A DNA stretch of 64,000 nucleotides, taken from positions 868,001-932,000 of the forward strand of contig BSYQ01000011.1 of the NCBI GenBank assembly GCA_030272585.1, written 5' to 3'. Position numbers and translations under genes: made by a program. This DNA is from Bryopsis sp. KO-2023. Taxonomy: Eukaryota; Chlorophyta; Ulvophyceae; Bryopsidales; Bryopsidaceae. Of this stretch, positions 37,433 through 47,347 are shown piece by piece (positions within the stretch are counted from its first letter, which is position 1; every line of letters begins with the position of its first letter). The notes under the pieces are model-generated. The model saw only the letters and a program-made list of their open reading frames with translations, searched no databases and was not told the DNA's origin.

Positions 37433-39893
37433 CGTTTCGTCGAACTACTTTTGGTCGAATTACTTTTCGTCGAATTACATTTCGTCGAATTGCATGAGAT
37501 TTTTTTTGATTTGACTGAGATGGATGGACGCAACAGGAGTGGTAGGCTGGGGCTGTCTGCTCGACTTGTGTGGAGGCTTTTTGGTTCATTGTTGCGAATC
37601 GCCACAAACCCTGCGAAAGACCTTTGCCCTGGATTATCAGAATATCACAGTTCGCCCATGTTGACCTACACCACACTTTGCAGCAAACTCCCTCACAAAC
37701 ACAAATTGCTTCCCGTATCCCCTGAATGAACTGCCCTTGTCGCTGCTGGCGAGACATCAGCATGTGTTCGAACATTGTATTCCCTTATCTTTTGACTGCC
37801 CTCTTTGAGTTTCTGGCGCTGAAGGTCGTGGCAACGTCGTAGCGCTCTTTTCGCCGAGGTACTAAAGTTCTTCCCTATTGCTGGTCGTGGATAAAAAAAA
37901 ACAGGTTTCTACTGACACTCTTTCTCTCCGACTAAGTGCCAGACCAAATACATCGTCACTCAGCCACGCAATTTCCACTTCTCGTTCTCGACGGACTCCA
38001 CTCAAATGTGTCCAACTTCTCTTCGACGATCCCAAAATTTTTCAGTCAATCAATCAATGTTGCATGTGAAGAAGCCTAGGCCTCTGTTGCAACAGACTTG
38101 GTTTCTGTAAAGGTATTCCGGAACGCCTGATCAGAAGCTGTAATGGAGTTGCCCATATGGGCCAACACCGCTGCGTGTTGTGGCTTGATGCGGACTGTTG
38201 CCTGAAGGCGACTTTGCTTGCCTATTACAAAAGAAATTTAACAGATTTTCTTTAAATACTTCTGGCTCATGTGTCTGCTTTTTTTTTTTTTGATGGGTTA
38301 CTCGAACAAGTGTGCAGTCAAAACTTTTTTTAGTTAAAAAAACGACTGAAAACAAGCGAAGAGATCAAAGAAAGAGCCTTATTAGCTTGAAAACAAAAAT
38401 TCAGAAGCCATGCATACTGCCACAGCGTGGCTAAAACAAAACAGAAAGGCAAAAATGCCAAGTGGCTTGAACCTTCAGGTCCTTAACAGAATGTCCTCCT
38501 GTGATTCTCTCCCGGACATCTGCCTCATACAACACCCCCCCCACTCCCTCGTTGTTGGACGACGTCTCCCAGGATAAGCTTTTCTCAGGCCAAACACACC
38601 TGAGGACCAGATTAAAACATTGATAGTATCAATTGACAATTGACAATTTGATACTCATCAAACAAGGGATTGACTTCATTCAATTACACTCTCCTTCAGG
38701 CAGAATCTGCGGTGCATCGGTAACGACCAACATGGGTAACATTGGGTTTGGAGTGGTGGAAACCCTGGACTGAATGGAAGGACTGGACTGGATGGTGGGA
38801 CCGAACTGGAGTGTGAGACTAGACTGGACTGACTACCGGTAGGCTGGGATCTCTTCAAGACTGTCACTCATAAATTTGGGTTGTTCAAACTTTTGAGTGG
38901 ATTTTTCTGAGTTTGATTTTTGAGTTTTTATTCCTGGTTTTTTTTTCGATTTTTTGACCTCTAGAACTGCCCTCGTGTGGGTATGTTCCTTGCACCTTTG
39001 ACTCCTGTTTTTCTCTGATGTTGAACGATTGATCACACGGGCATTGGATTATGTTGGCCGGCCCTTAGTTTTAAGAGCTAATAGTATATGTGTGGCTGAC
39101 TTTAGGCCTTTCTCGGATGAACCCCTTAAGGATAATGTTAACAAAATCCGTTTTGTAAGAACCAATTACAAATACACACACACACACACACACACACAAG
39201 AGAAAACAAAAAAATACTTATCAATCAGAAGATAAACAAGCAAGACACTGTAAAATCAACAGACCTTCAGTAGTGCAGTCAGATGTTTAAGCTGGATGAG
39301 ATTTGGTGGCCAACAAAGGTCGCTGTAGTGTGGGTTTTGGGTACCATGACTTGTAGTTGGTTGTCGATTGGTTTGACGAGTTTGGAGGGATAAGAATGTG
39401 GGGTTTGTGAAAGGGCACAACACTTTTTTCAATACCTCATCAAGGTAGTCCGTTTGTCACTTTTTGCTCTGAATACTGCACGGTTACTCAGTAGTCGTGG
39501 CTACGAAGAACAATACGATTTTGTAGTGGTACTGAGGGTAGTGCATGTAACTCACATCCTGTAAAATACGTTCTTGGAAACATATATTCCAGCTTGAAAT
39601 AGGTTCAACATATTTTTTCGTGGTCCCCCCCCCCCTTTTCTCTTGGTTGTTTTTCTTTGTATTTTTCGTGGCTATTGTTCCCACATTTCTGGTTGATCCT
39701 GGGTTTTTTGGGTGGCCTTTTGATCGGTTTTGTTTCTTATGTGGGTCGTGGTTTCGTTTCTGTCAGATGTTGTGCGACAACACGTCGATATGTGGGAATT
39801 TTTACAACAGGGATATACAATTCGACCAAGTGTCATTCGACGAAATGGCATTCGACGAAACGGACGTCGACGAAATGAAATTCGACGAAATGA
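37417..39893. mobile_element. Non-autonomous DNA element with tandem-repeat TIRs, inserted in the retrotransposon
   Basis: The left end carries five spaced copies and the right end four to five inverted copies of a unit close to TTTCGTCGAATNAC (37420-37495 and 39825-39893). About 2.48 kb separates the protease part from the post-protease part of the same retrotransposon. No transposase-like frame lies inside; a (CA)n run is at 39174-39198. The target duplication could not be fixed, so the exact borders may be off by a few bases and the superfamily is unknown. Confidence 0.75.
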
Positions 39894-40241
39894 ATGGATA
39901 CCGAAAGAGGAGTGGTGGAACCAGTGCAGCGAGGCGAGAATGTTTTTATTCCAGTGGGTCGTTCTTTCGTGATCGCATCTAAGGCCTCTCGCACTTTCAT
40001 ACTGCCGTTTCGCGCCGACCGCAGTATCCCTGTTTTCGACTCTGGACGCATGCCTATCGGCCTCCTCACATCATCGTCGCTATGGGAAGCGGGAAAACCT
40101 CTTAAGGTAACGGTTTTCAATGCTTCGAGCAGGGCAGTTCACGTTGGCAGTCGCACTGCTGTGGTTGGATTGTCGGTGGGTGATTTTCGATTTCAAATTC
40201 AATTAGCTCATCAGGACAGTAAACGCATTCGGTGCGTTTAA
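39894..40241 (+). CDS. Retrotransposon post-protease segment
   Basis: 115 codons from the right edge of the inserted element, including VVEPVQRGENVFIPVGRSF and VGSRTAVVGLSVGDF. This beta-rich segment sits between protease and reverse transcriptase, as in many Ty3/gypsy polyproteins. It ends at TAA, 34 bp before the reverse transcriptase frame. Confidence 0.6.
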   Translation: MDTERGVVEPVQRGENVFIPVGRSFVIASKASRTFILPFRADRSIPVFDSGRMPIGLLTSSSLWEAGKPLKVTVFNASSRAVHVGSRTAVVGLSVGDFRFQIQLAHQDSKRIRCV

Positions 40242-40275
40242 TGGAGCAATAAACGAGGGAAATAAAGACTCAGAA

Positions 40276-42138
40276 ATGGATGTGAAGAGTTTGTTATTAT
40301 CACACATTCAAAAAAAATATGCTGAGCTCTTTTCACAGCCCATCGGGAAATTTAATAAGGCGACAGTTGAAGACATGCCTTTTATTTCCTCGGATTCTTT
40401 TTCTAACTTTCGCCAAAGAGATTTGACTGGGCGTTTTTTTGAAGTAGTGAAACGTGAAGTGGCAGAATGGGTTAGCTTGGGGCTGGTAAAGAAGGTGTCT
40501 TTTACACCTAAGGTGATGACTCCTTTAGTCGTCGTTCCTAAACCCCGCAGTCAAAAACTGCGGGTTTGTTTTGATTTCAGAATGCTTAATGCTAGCATTA
40601 AGCAAGTTTATTCACCTCCGCTGGATAGAGGGGCTATTTTGAAACGAATGCAAAAAAAGAAAGTCTTTTCGCAATTAGACATTGCCTCTGCCTTTATGTG
40701 CATTCCTATTTCTGATGGAATAGCCACATATTTTGGTTTTGAGTTTGGAGGTCAGAACTATGTGATGACAAGGCTAAAAGAAGGCTATCACAATAGCATG
40801 CATTACTATATGCGTGCTATGCACTTTACTTTGGCAAAAGTGCGAACAAAGCTACCGCCAGGCGTCGAACTGCATGCCTATGTTGACGACCTGGCGTTAG
40901 CCACTGACGATATGGCGACGCATCGCGTCGCGCTGGATATTTTACTGGATGAACTCCACAAGGATGGCTGGAGTCTCCAACTCGAAAAGTGTGAGTTTTT
41001 TAGTTCTTCTATTTTTTTTCTTGGCGTGCATGTGAGTTCCGCTGGTTTCAAAATGGATCCTCAAACGCTTAATAAAATCGAGGATCTTCCTATTCCTCAA
41101 AACAAATTTGATTTGCGCGGTTTCTTTGGGTTGATGAATGGGTTAGCGAGTTTTCATCCTTTTTTGCATCGCACAGTTGCGCCACTGAAGTGTTTTCGAT
41201 CGGCTGATCCAGTGGCTTTTCAAACTGATGATTTTCGTTCTTTGTGGCAGTCGTTGGTTTCTTCGTTGACTAATAAACTCTGGGGCTTAGATTTTTTTGA
41301 CCACGCCTCTAAGGAGCCGATGAAAATTTTTCTAGACTCTTCCAGTGTTGGGCATGGGGCTGTCTTACTACAGGGCGACCGAATCATTCAGTTTTGGAGT
41401 TCGATAAACTCCTGTTCGTGGTCCTCTAGCAATCATGCAGAATTAGATGGTTTTTGCAAAGCAGTGGCTGCTTTTCAGCCTTTTTTAGTCGACCGTCCTT
41501 TTTCGGTTTTCACCGATAATAAAGCTGTTCTTGGGATTTTTAATCTTGAGAATCATTCGCCGTTTGTATTACGGCGCCTGGATGATATACAGTCTCTGTG
41601 TATCTGTCCTTTTTCTGTGGAGCACATTGCTGGTGCGCACAATATCCTGGCCGATGTGCTGTCGCGCTATGAGTATTTCGCAGGAAAGCGTTCTGCCGCT
41701 TCTCATGATGCGGCTGCAGTGGATTTGACTTCGCCTTCTCCTATTCCTACGCCATGGCTGGCTTCGCTGTTGACTGATGCGTATACCGGTCCTGTGTGGC
41801 GTTTGCTGACCACCAGACATGGGCTGAGACCCCTGTGCACAGGACAGGACAGAACAGACTGTCTGTGCTGTGCACAGGGTCAGACCTGTGCTGCACAGGT
41901 GCACAGACCTGTACAGCACAGCACAGACAGGGTCTGTGCAACATCTGTGCAGTTTCTGTGCAGTTCTGTGCAGATTCTGTGCCAAATCTGTGCAGTGCTG
42001 TGCAGGTCTGCTCACCTGTGCAGCACAGGTCTGACCCTGTGCACAGCACAGGGTGCACAGAACCTGCACAGAACCCTGTCCTGTGCGGTGCACAGGACAG
42101 GGGTCTGTCCTGTGCAGCCCATGACTGCTGACCACTAA
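40276..42138 (+). CDS. Retrotransposon reverse transcriptase-RNase H, interrupted at its 3' end
   Basis: Reverse transcriptase blocks are visible: LVVVPKPRSQKLRVCFDFRM, FSQLDIASAFMCIPI (first catalytic Asp), and HAYVDDLALA with the YVDD active site. RNase H follows with FLDSSSVGHGAVLLQ, a HAELDGFCKAV Glu and FSVFTDNKAV Asp. From 41814 the frame runs into the 314-bp inserted element, so the last 104 residues (Cys/Gln/Thr-rich) are not retroelement sequence. Confidence 0.93.
   Translation: MDVKSLLLSHIQKKYAELFSQPIGKFNKATVEDMPFISSDSFSNFRQRDLTGRFFEVVKREVAEWVSLGLVKKVSFTPKVMTPLVVVPKPRSQKLRVCFDFRMLNASIKQVYSPPLDRGAILKRMQKKKVFSQLDIASAFMCIPISDGIATYFGFEFGGQNYVMTRLKEGYHNSMHYYMRAMHFTLAKVRTKLPPGVELHAYVDDLALATDDMATHRVALDILLDELHKDGWSLQLEKCEFFSSSIFFLGVHVSSAGFKMDPQTLNKIEDLPIPQNKFDLRGFFGLMNGLASFHPFLHRTVAPLKCFRSADPVAFQTDDFRSLWQSLVSSLTNKLWGLDFFDHASKEPMKIFLDSSSVGHGAVLLQGDRIIQFWSSINSCSWSSSNHAELDGFCKAVAAFQPFLVDRPFSVFTDNKAVLGIFNLENHSPFVLRRLDDIQSLCICPFSVEHIAGAHNILADVLSRYEYFAGKRSAASHDAAAVDLTSPSPIPTPWLASLLTDAYTGPVWRLLTTRHGLRPLCTGQDRTDCLCCAQGQTCAAQVHRPVQHSTDRVCATSVQFLCSSVQILCQICAVLCRSAHLCSTGLTLCTAQGAQNLHRTLSCAVHRTGVCPVQPMTADH
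40583..40604. repeat. Perfect 22-bp palindrome within reverse transcriptase coding sequence
   Basis: Two 11-base arms meet at CTAG, inside codons for the LNASIKQ region. A second hairpin with 8-bp arms lies 20 bp upstream (40544-40564). Confidence 0.9.
41814..42127. mobile_element. hAT-like MITE, 314 bp, built of TGTGCA-type repeats
   Basis: The ends are inverted repeats (CAGACATGGGCTG against CAGTCATGGGCTG) and the flanks are an exact 8-bp direct repeat CTGACCAC (41806-41813 and 42128-42135). An 8-bp duplication with CAG... ends is typical of hAT elements. The interior is dominated by overlapping CTGTGCA/TGCACAG words in both orientations and can fold extensively. With one duplication copy removed, the pol frame reads straight through, which proves insertion rather than native sequence. 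Confidence 0.9.
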
Positions 42139-42142
42139 TGAG

Positions 42143-43321
42143 GTGGACGGATGGCTGTTGGATACTCGAGTGGAAGAGGTTCGCCCGCAATTTCGTATTC
42201 AGGAGGGTCGTTTGCTCAAATTGTCCAAAGTCGGCACCTGGCGTTTGATGATTCCTAAGCAATACGCCCCTGCTCTGTTAAAGAAAGCACATGATGATCT
42301 GGGACATAGTAATCGTGCTTTAACTGAGGAACGACTCGCTGCTCGCTATGTTTGGGATGGAATGCATCGCGACATCAAGCAGTATGTCGACTCCTGTGAA
42401 GAATGCCAGCGTTGTCTCAAAATCGCTCCCACAGCGGAATTGCGACCAATCAAAGAGATGGAGCCTTGGGGACTGGTGGGCTTAGATTTTATTGGCCCGT
42501 TACCCCAAAGTGGTGGCTGTCGGTATATTCTCGTGGCGATCGACTATGCCACGCGATGGCCAGAAGCTAAAGGAGTGGAGCTGGCGGACAGTAAGACGAT
42601 CTGTGCATTTTTGGACACTCTTCGATTTCGTTTTGGAACGCCCAGGCGCATTATTACAGACAATGCGCCAGCATTTGTGAGTGAACAGGTCCAAGCATAT
42701 TTAGGTGACCATGGAATAGGGCGGCTGGAAATTTCAGCTTATTCGCCTAAAACAAATGGGTGTGTCGAGCGAATGAACCAGACGATTATGAATGCACTGA
42801 AGAAAAGCTGCTTGGGACAAGGGCATGAGTGGGTGAATCATTTGGAACGTGTGCTTTACGGGATACGCACACAGCGCAATGCTACTACGCAGATGACTCC
42901 TTTTGAAGTCATGTATGGGTTCAAGCCGCGAGACTGGATGGATGATGCAGTCACCCAGGAGATTTTGGAACAGCAGGAAAGTACTTCATCAGTTCTCAGG
43001 CTTTCGCGATTGGAAGACAATCGTATACTGGCGAATCAACAAATGACTAAGGCGCAGTCGAAAATGCGGTCGTATTATGATGCTACAAAACGCGGGTCGC
43101 GGAGAAAGGAGTTTCGATTGGGTATGGCTGTTTTACTTAAAAACGAACGAGGTCAAAAGAATAGCAAATTTGCAGGTCGCTGGAAAGGCCCATTTAAAAT
43201 AGTCAGTGATTATGGGTCTGGGATTTTTTTATTGGCAACACCTAAAGGTGCACTGCTGAAAGGCTTAGTACACCATGATCGATTGATTCGATATGAGAAA
43301 AGGGACGAAAAAGGAGTTTAG
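42143..43321 (+). CDS. Retrotransposon integrase
   Basis: 392 codons downstream of the small insertion. The zinc-binding HHCC module is visible (KKAHDDLGHSNRALT, then CEECQRC). The DDE core follows: VGLDFIGPLPQ (Asp), IITDNAPAFVSE (Asp), TNGCVERMNQTIMNAL (Glu). The C-terminal RWKGPFKIVSDYGSG is a GPY/F-like module. It was part of the same pol frame as the reverse transcriptase before the 314-bp insertion. Confidence 0.93.
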   Translation: MDGWLLDTRVEEVRPQFRIQEGRLLKLSKVGTWRLMIPKQYAPALLKKAHDDLGHSNRALTEERLAARYVWDGMHRDIKQYVDSCEECQRCLKIAPTAELRPIKEMEPWGLVGLDFIGPLPQSGGCRYILVAIDYATRWPEAKGVELADSKTICAFLDTLRFRFGTPRRIITDNAPAFVSEQVQAYLGDHGIGRLEISAYSPKTNGCVERMNQTIMNALKKSCLGQGHEWVNHLERVLYGIRTQRNATTQMTPFEVMYGFKPRDWMDDAVTQEILEQQESTSSVLRLSRLEDNRILANQQMTKAQSKMRSYYDATKRGSRRKEFRLGMAVLLKNERGQKNSKFAGRWKGPFKIVSDYGSGIFLLATPKGALLKGLVHHDRLIRYEKRDEKGV

Positions 43322-43334
43322 CACAAAAGAAGCG

Positions 43335-43548
43335 TGTGAGCGCCAAAGCGGTAGATGACTGAAATGAGGCAGTAGTGGACGAAAGGAAGTGGTGCTGTGT
43401 AACGTGGGGTAGTGCGATAGTGAGGGAATCTTGTGGACAGTTTCGATTAGTCGTGGGAAGGTATAAAGTTCGACAGGGGAAACTTGTAAACAAGAGACAG
43501 CGAACGTTTGTTCGCGTTGAGATAAGTCTGCGCTCAAAGTTTGTTACA
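43335..43548 (+). repeat. 3' LTR, 214 bp
   Basis: Identical by eye to the 5' LTR. The preceding 40 bases are purine-rich (GAAAAGGGACGAAAAAGGAG), a candidate polypurine tract. Confidence 0.95.
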
Positions 43549-43755
43549 GTTTGCAAACCCTCTCAACATCATGTTGCTATGATACCAAAATGGGGTGGTG
43601 TGAAATACATCAGGAATCACGCGAAAAAATTCTCATTAACTCAAAAACCTAACAGGTGGTGTGTTGGCGAATGCTTTTTTTGGTCCATGAAGGATTGTAT
43701 CATACAACTGATGCATTGCATCAAGCAGCCACGTTAAGGCACTGTTCCCAATCTG

Positions 43756-43778
43756 GACAATCTCAACTTGAGATTGTC
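43756..43778. repeat. 23-nt hairpin with perfect 11-base arms
   Basis: The arms are exact reverse complements around a single central C, about 200 bp beyond the retrotransposon. Confidence 0.85.
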
Positions 43779-43868
43779 GATGTCTCAAAAGGTCTTCACA
43801 CACACCCTCCCAACCCAGATTTCTAGGAAACTATCAAAGGTTGAGTTCTTCATTTTCCATAAGTGCAG

Positions 43869-44081
43869 GTGGTGATGTCACGAATCCAGAGTCTGATTTG
43901 CAATGCTCTTGATGACATTTCAAAAGTCAATTTGAACCACCCATTGACAACAAACCAATCGGAAGGAGGGGAATATTTCCTAAGATTGTTTGTATCGACG
44001 AATTTTCCAATTTGTCATGAATTGGATGAGCTTGTTGACTGTTTACAGAGTCGTCTGGCAGATAAAACAAAGAAAAAATAA
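43869..44081 (+). CDS. Possible terminal exon of an unrecognised gene
   Basis: It follows a good acceptor (CATAAGTGCAG) and encodes VVMSRIQSLICNALDDISKV and HELDELVDCLQSRLADKTKK, then stop. Composition looks protein-like, but no upstream exon was identified; the retrotransposon may separate it from the rest. It converges on the 2OG oxygenase gene, 43 bp away. Confidence 0.3.
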   Translation: MVMSRIQSLICNALDDISKVNLNHPLTTNQSEGGEYFLRLFVSTNFPICHELDELVDCLQSRLADKTKKK

Positions 44082-44124
44082 AATGAGCAGCCTGATGCTG
44101 CCGTCCAATTAGGCCAGTTCGCAC

Positions 44125-46699
44125 TCAAGCTTTGAAAAGAACATCACTCCTCAAGACGTATTTGACACCTCGTCGCACCTGGTTTAAAATAAAAAATAAA
44201 ACAATGAAAAAAAGAGGCATCAAATCACATCGAAATCACCTCTATCATTGATCAGACAAATACCTGGCCGTCAGCCATGGGGACGCCACTGGATGAACAA
44301 AGTTGAACGAGGCACATCGCAAAAAACACGTTCCGGGAAATAAGCACTGTCTGCCGTTTTAGTTGAGCTGGAAAAATCTTGAGTAGAAACATATACGTCG
44401 GGGCATTTAGCCCTAGCCCCGTTTAGTACCATTCTTATTAGACATTCACACACGTATCGATGGCTTTACTTCAAAACAGCAAAGGAAATTTGGAAACTAA
44501 AAAAGACAGATATGTTATCGAGCACCTCCATTGCCTCGTGCTCATTGCAGTCATCTCCATGGATGTGCAGCAAGGCTAATCCAACAGTGGGGGTAACGCT
44601 GGCTAAAACTCGATTCTTGTTTCCTGGAAAGCACACCCCACCACGTCCAGTCTGCCCCAGAAAAATCCGAGAAAAATTACATTGAAAACTCCCAATTATC
44701 AGATTTTTTTGATCCATGTTTTCAAACATGAAAGGACTCAACATTGCAACAAGAAAAGGGTCGAAAGATGGTTACACCACTCACCATAAAACACAGTTTC
44801 GCCACCAACCAGGGCCTCTTCCCCGTTTTTCCTTTTGACATTCGATCCAGGGGCAGGTGCTCCGCTCAAATACACCAGCAGAGTGAAAAGGGTGCATTCG
44901 CCCGGACCAGTACTGACACTCTCGTCGATATGCCTCCCAAATTTCTGACCAGGGGAATACCTTACAAAAGCCGCCAGTTCATTTCCTCAAGATGGATCTT
45001 TCTGGGGGGTCAGTTTTCACACCTTTATCAACGATAGATAAAGGTAAAAAAAAAAACCCATTCACTTTTGTTTTCATTTTCAAAAGGTTTGTGCTCTTTA
45101 CATGCCGTGCATCTTTTCTTTTTTAAATAAAACAAATTTATTAACCGGCACGCAATGCATCGTTTTTTTTTTTTCTTTCCCCTCCATCCACAGAAGCCTA
45201 TCTTTCCTCCACACATTTATTAAACCAAGATTTTTTTTTCTTCTTTTTTTTGTGAGAGACACAAATATATGACTCATGTCACCGGATATATCAATGATTA
45301 TGAAACTGGGTTTCCAGATGAGATGCATGCTCAGCTCGCAGTACATATCGGATCTGGATATATTTGAAATGAAAATTTATAAAAAATTGGGTCCTTTAAT
45401 TCAAGTGACTGAAACTTTTTGAACTATTATCGGTTTTACTTTCAAAAGCCCTTTATTCAAAAAAGCAACATCCTACAGATTTAATGTAAATTCAAACTGA
45501 ATTCGTCAATCTTCCCAAATTCAAATTTTCAAAATCGAAATGCTTTTCAAGTTCAAAGGATTATCTGATTTTGATTGAGCATATGGCTCGCTCCTGGAAA
45601 AGCAAAAAATCCTCAAAAAAAAAAAAGCAGGGTTTTACAGTACCTGTAGAATCTGAGGTTGGGGTTGAGGCCTATCGCCTTCAGCTTCCCAACAACAATT
45701 TCAGCAAAAATTTCTCGGAGCCCGGTTTTTTCCCACAGGGCTGAAGCTAGAGAAGGATCATTGATGGCAACTCTATCGTTATCACGGAATGCCTTTCGAA
45801 ACAAATGAAAAGAAATTAAAGAAAGGTTAATAATGATCAATATATGATCAATATGTCAAGTCAACTCTTGGTTTTTGTGTAGAAAGATGAGCAGGTTTTG
45901 CTCAAACGTTTCAATGCAAAACTAGACGAAAAGAAGGTATACTGCACCCAACTTGCCACGCTGATGCTAATAACAATTTAAGAAAAACAAAAAAACAACA
46001 GCATGAAATGAGAAATGATCTGGCCATGAATATGGGCTGGAAAAATAAAGCGTGAAAAAACTTTAAAAAACTTTGCTGCGGATCATGTGCGATCCGACTT
46101 TTTTTTTATTTCTTTTTTCTGGATTGTTACACAAGGTAAAACAAGAATGCCCCAAAGGTTTGCTTAAAACTTATGTTTTGTTTTTGTTGTTTAAATGTTA
46201 TTTTTTGTGGTACCTCTCCATAGGCTGCTCCCTTGCTTCCTTGAGATGCAAAACCTAGGGTTTCTGCATACTCGATAAACGCCCGGCTTTCACAGACACT
46301 CAAGGCACTTTCCACCTAAGCCTAACAAATTTCACATTAGCCAGCCCCATCCCTCCCCAACTCCATGGATTGAACATGTGCATGGGTGGGTGCAAAAAAA
46401 CATAATCACATGAAAACGCTTTCGCATGGCGAGAAAAAAAAAAGCCCACCTGAAAGATGCTCGTCCCTCGCAACGGCACGACATTTGGGTTTGATTTCAG
46501 AGAAATAGGCGGCGGCGGCGGTGGGGCTGCATGGTCTAGCCTAATCCGACGCGCGTTTTCTCAGTTTCAAGATTTTCGCGGCTTTTTTCTTTCGGTTCTT
46601 GATCAAAGAATTGCTACCTTGCCTGGGTTGATTCGCAGGGGGTGGAGCGGTATTTTTCCCTTTCGTTTTATTGGATCCTTTGGCGCTTTTTTTCCCCAT
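44125..46699 (-). CDS. 2-oxoglutarate/Fe(II)-dependent oxygenase, prolyl-4-hydroxylase-like, 7 exons
   Basis: Exons on the minus strand: 46699-46618, 46559-46450, 46315-46214, 45792-45644, 44960-44785, 44623-44526 and 44178-44125, phase-consistent, giving 256 residues. The family hydroxylates protein or small-molecule substrates using 2-oxoglutarate and O2. Visible motifs: AFRDNDRVAINDPSLA, LNPNLRFYRYSPGQKFGRHI with the iron-binding His and Asp (HID), FTLLVYLSG, GGETVFYG, LALLHIHGDDCNEHEAMEV with the distal His, and GVKYVLRSDVLF with the 2OG-binding Arg. This order matches a plant-type P4Hc-like group. The N-terminus is basic with a proline run; the first intron (58 bp) was inferred only from phase. 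Confidence 0.87.
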
Positions 46700-47347
46700 C
46701 GCGAGCGCTTCGCTGTGTTTTTTCACACTGGATGGATGCGTAGTTTTTTTTTTCCTCCTCCATGTGATTTGACGGAGGCAAGAAATGTACGTCAGCTCAA
46801 AGGAAGCTCCCTTTCATAATTCGATTCAAATATACACCTTATTTAAAGAATCGACAAAACAATTCAACAAGTGAGCTGGTGTATTGACATCAAACCAGTG
46901 CTCTTTTGACTGGCTTTTGGAAAGTTCTGTGGTGGGCTCATTCAGTTTCTTTTCTCTGCTTGATCAGCGATTAAACTGTAAACGCCCTCTCGCTCCGATC
47001 ATCTTTCGAAGAAGAGCTCCCCCCACAACACGAAATATAATGCACAAAAAACCAGGTGGTGCGGATAGAAGAGAAAACCCAGCCAATACCCAGCAAAAAG
47101 AATGGCAAAGGGAAATGCTGCAAAGCTATGTAGCGATCAGATTGCCTTGTGTGTGTGTTGCATATTGACGATGGAACTGCAAAATATGCCAATGAAACCC
47201 CTCCGTAATTGCCCTGTTGCATAGAGCCCATGCTTGCATCATCAGGGCTGACAAAATGGAGCATTACACACGGAGGTAAAGCTTTACACACGTCGTTGCT
47301 AAAGATTCGTATTTTTTTCTTTCTTTCTTTTCCTTTTTTCTTTTTAA
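46700..47347. other. Spacer between the complex I subunit and the 2OG oxygenase
   Basis: No gene is seen. Confidence 0.4.

Larger units (their letters stand above)
35021..43552 (+). mobile_element. Ty3/gypsy LTR retrotransposon with two nested insertions
   Basis: The element body is 35025-43548 (8524 bp), flanked by a 4-bp direct repeat GTTT (35021-35024 and 43549-43552). Domain order is gag-like, aspartic protease, reverse transcriptase, RNase H, integrase, which is the Ty3/gypsy order. The LTRs are identical by eye over 214 bp and have TG...CA ends. Two younger elements sit inside it: about 37417-39893 and 41814-42127. The coding region occupies several frames, so this copy is probably not autonomous. 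Confidence 0.93.

Noticed and set aside
37420-37495. Regularly spaced short repeats resembling a CRISPR array
   Set aside because: Repeat units are only about 11 bases with 4-5 base spacing, are mirrored at the other end of the element, and the host is eukaryotic; they are terminal repeats of a transposon.
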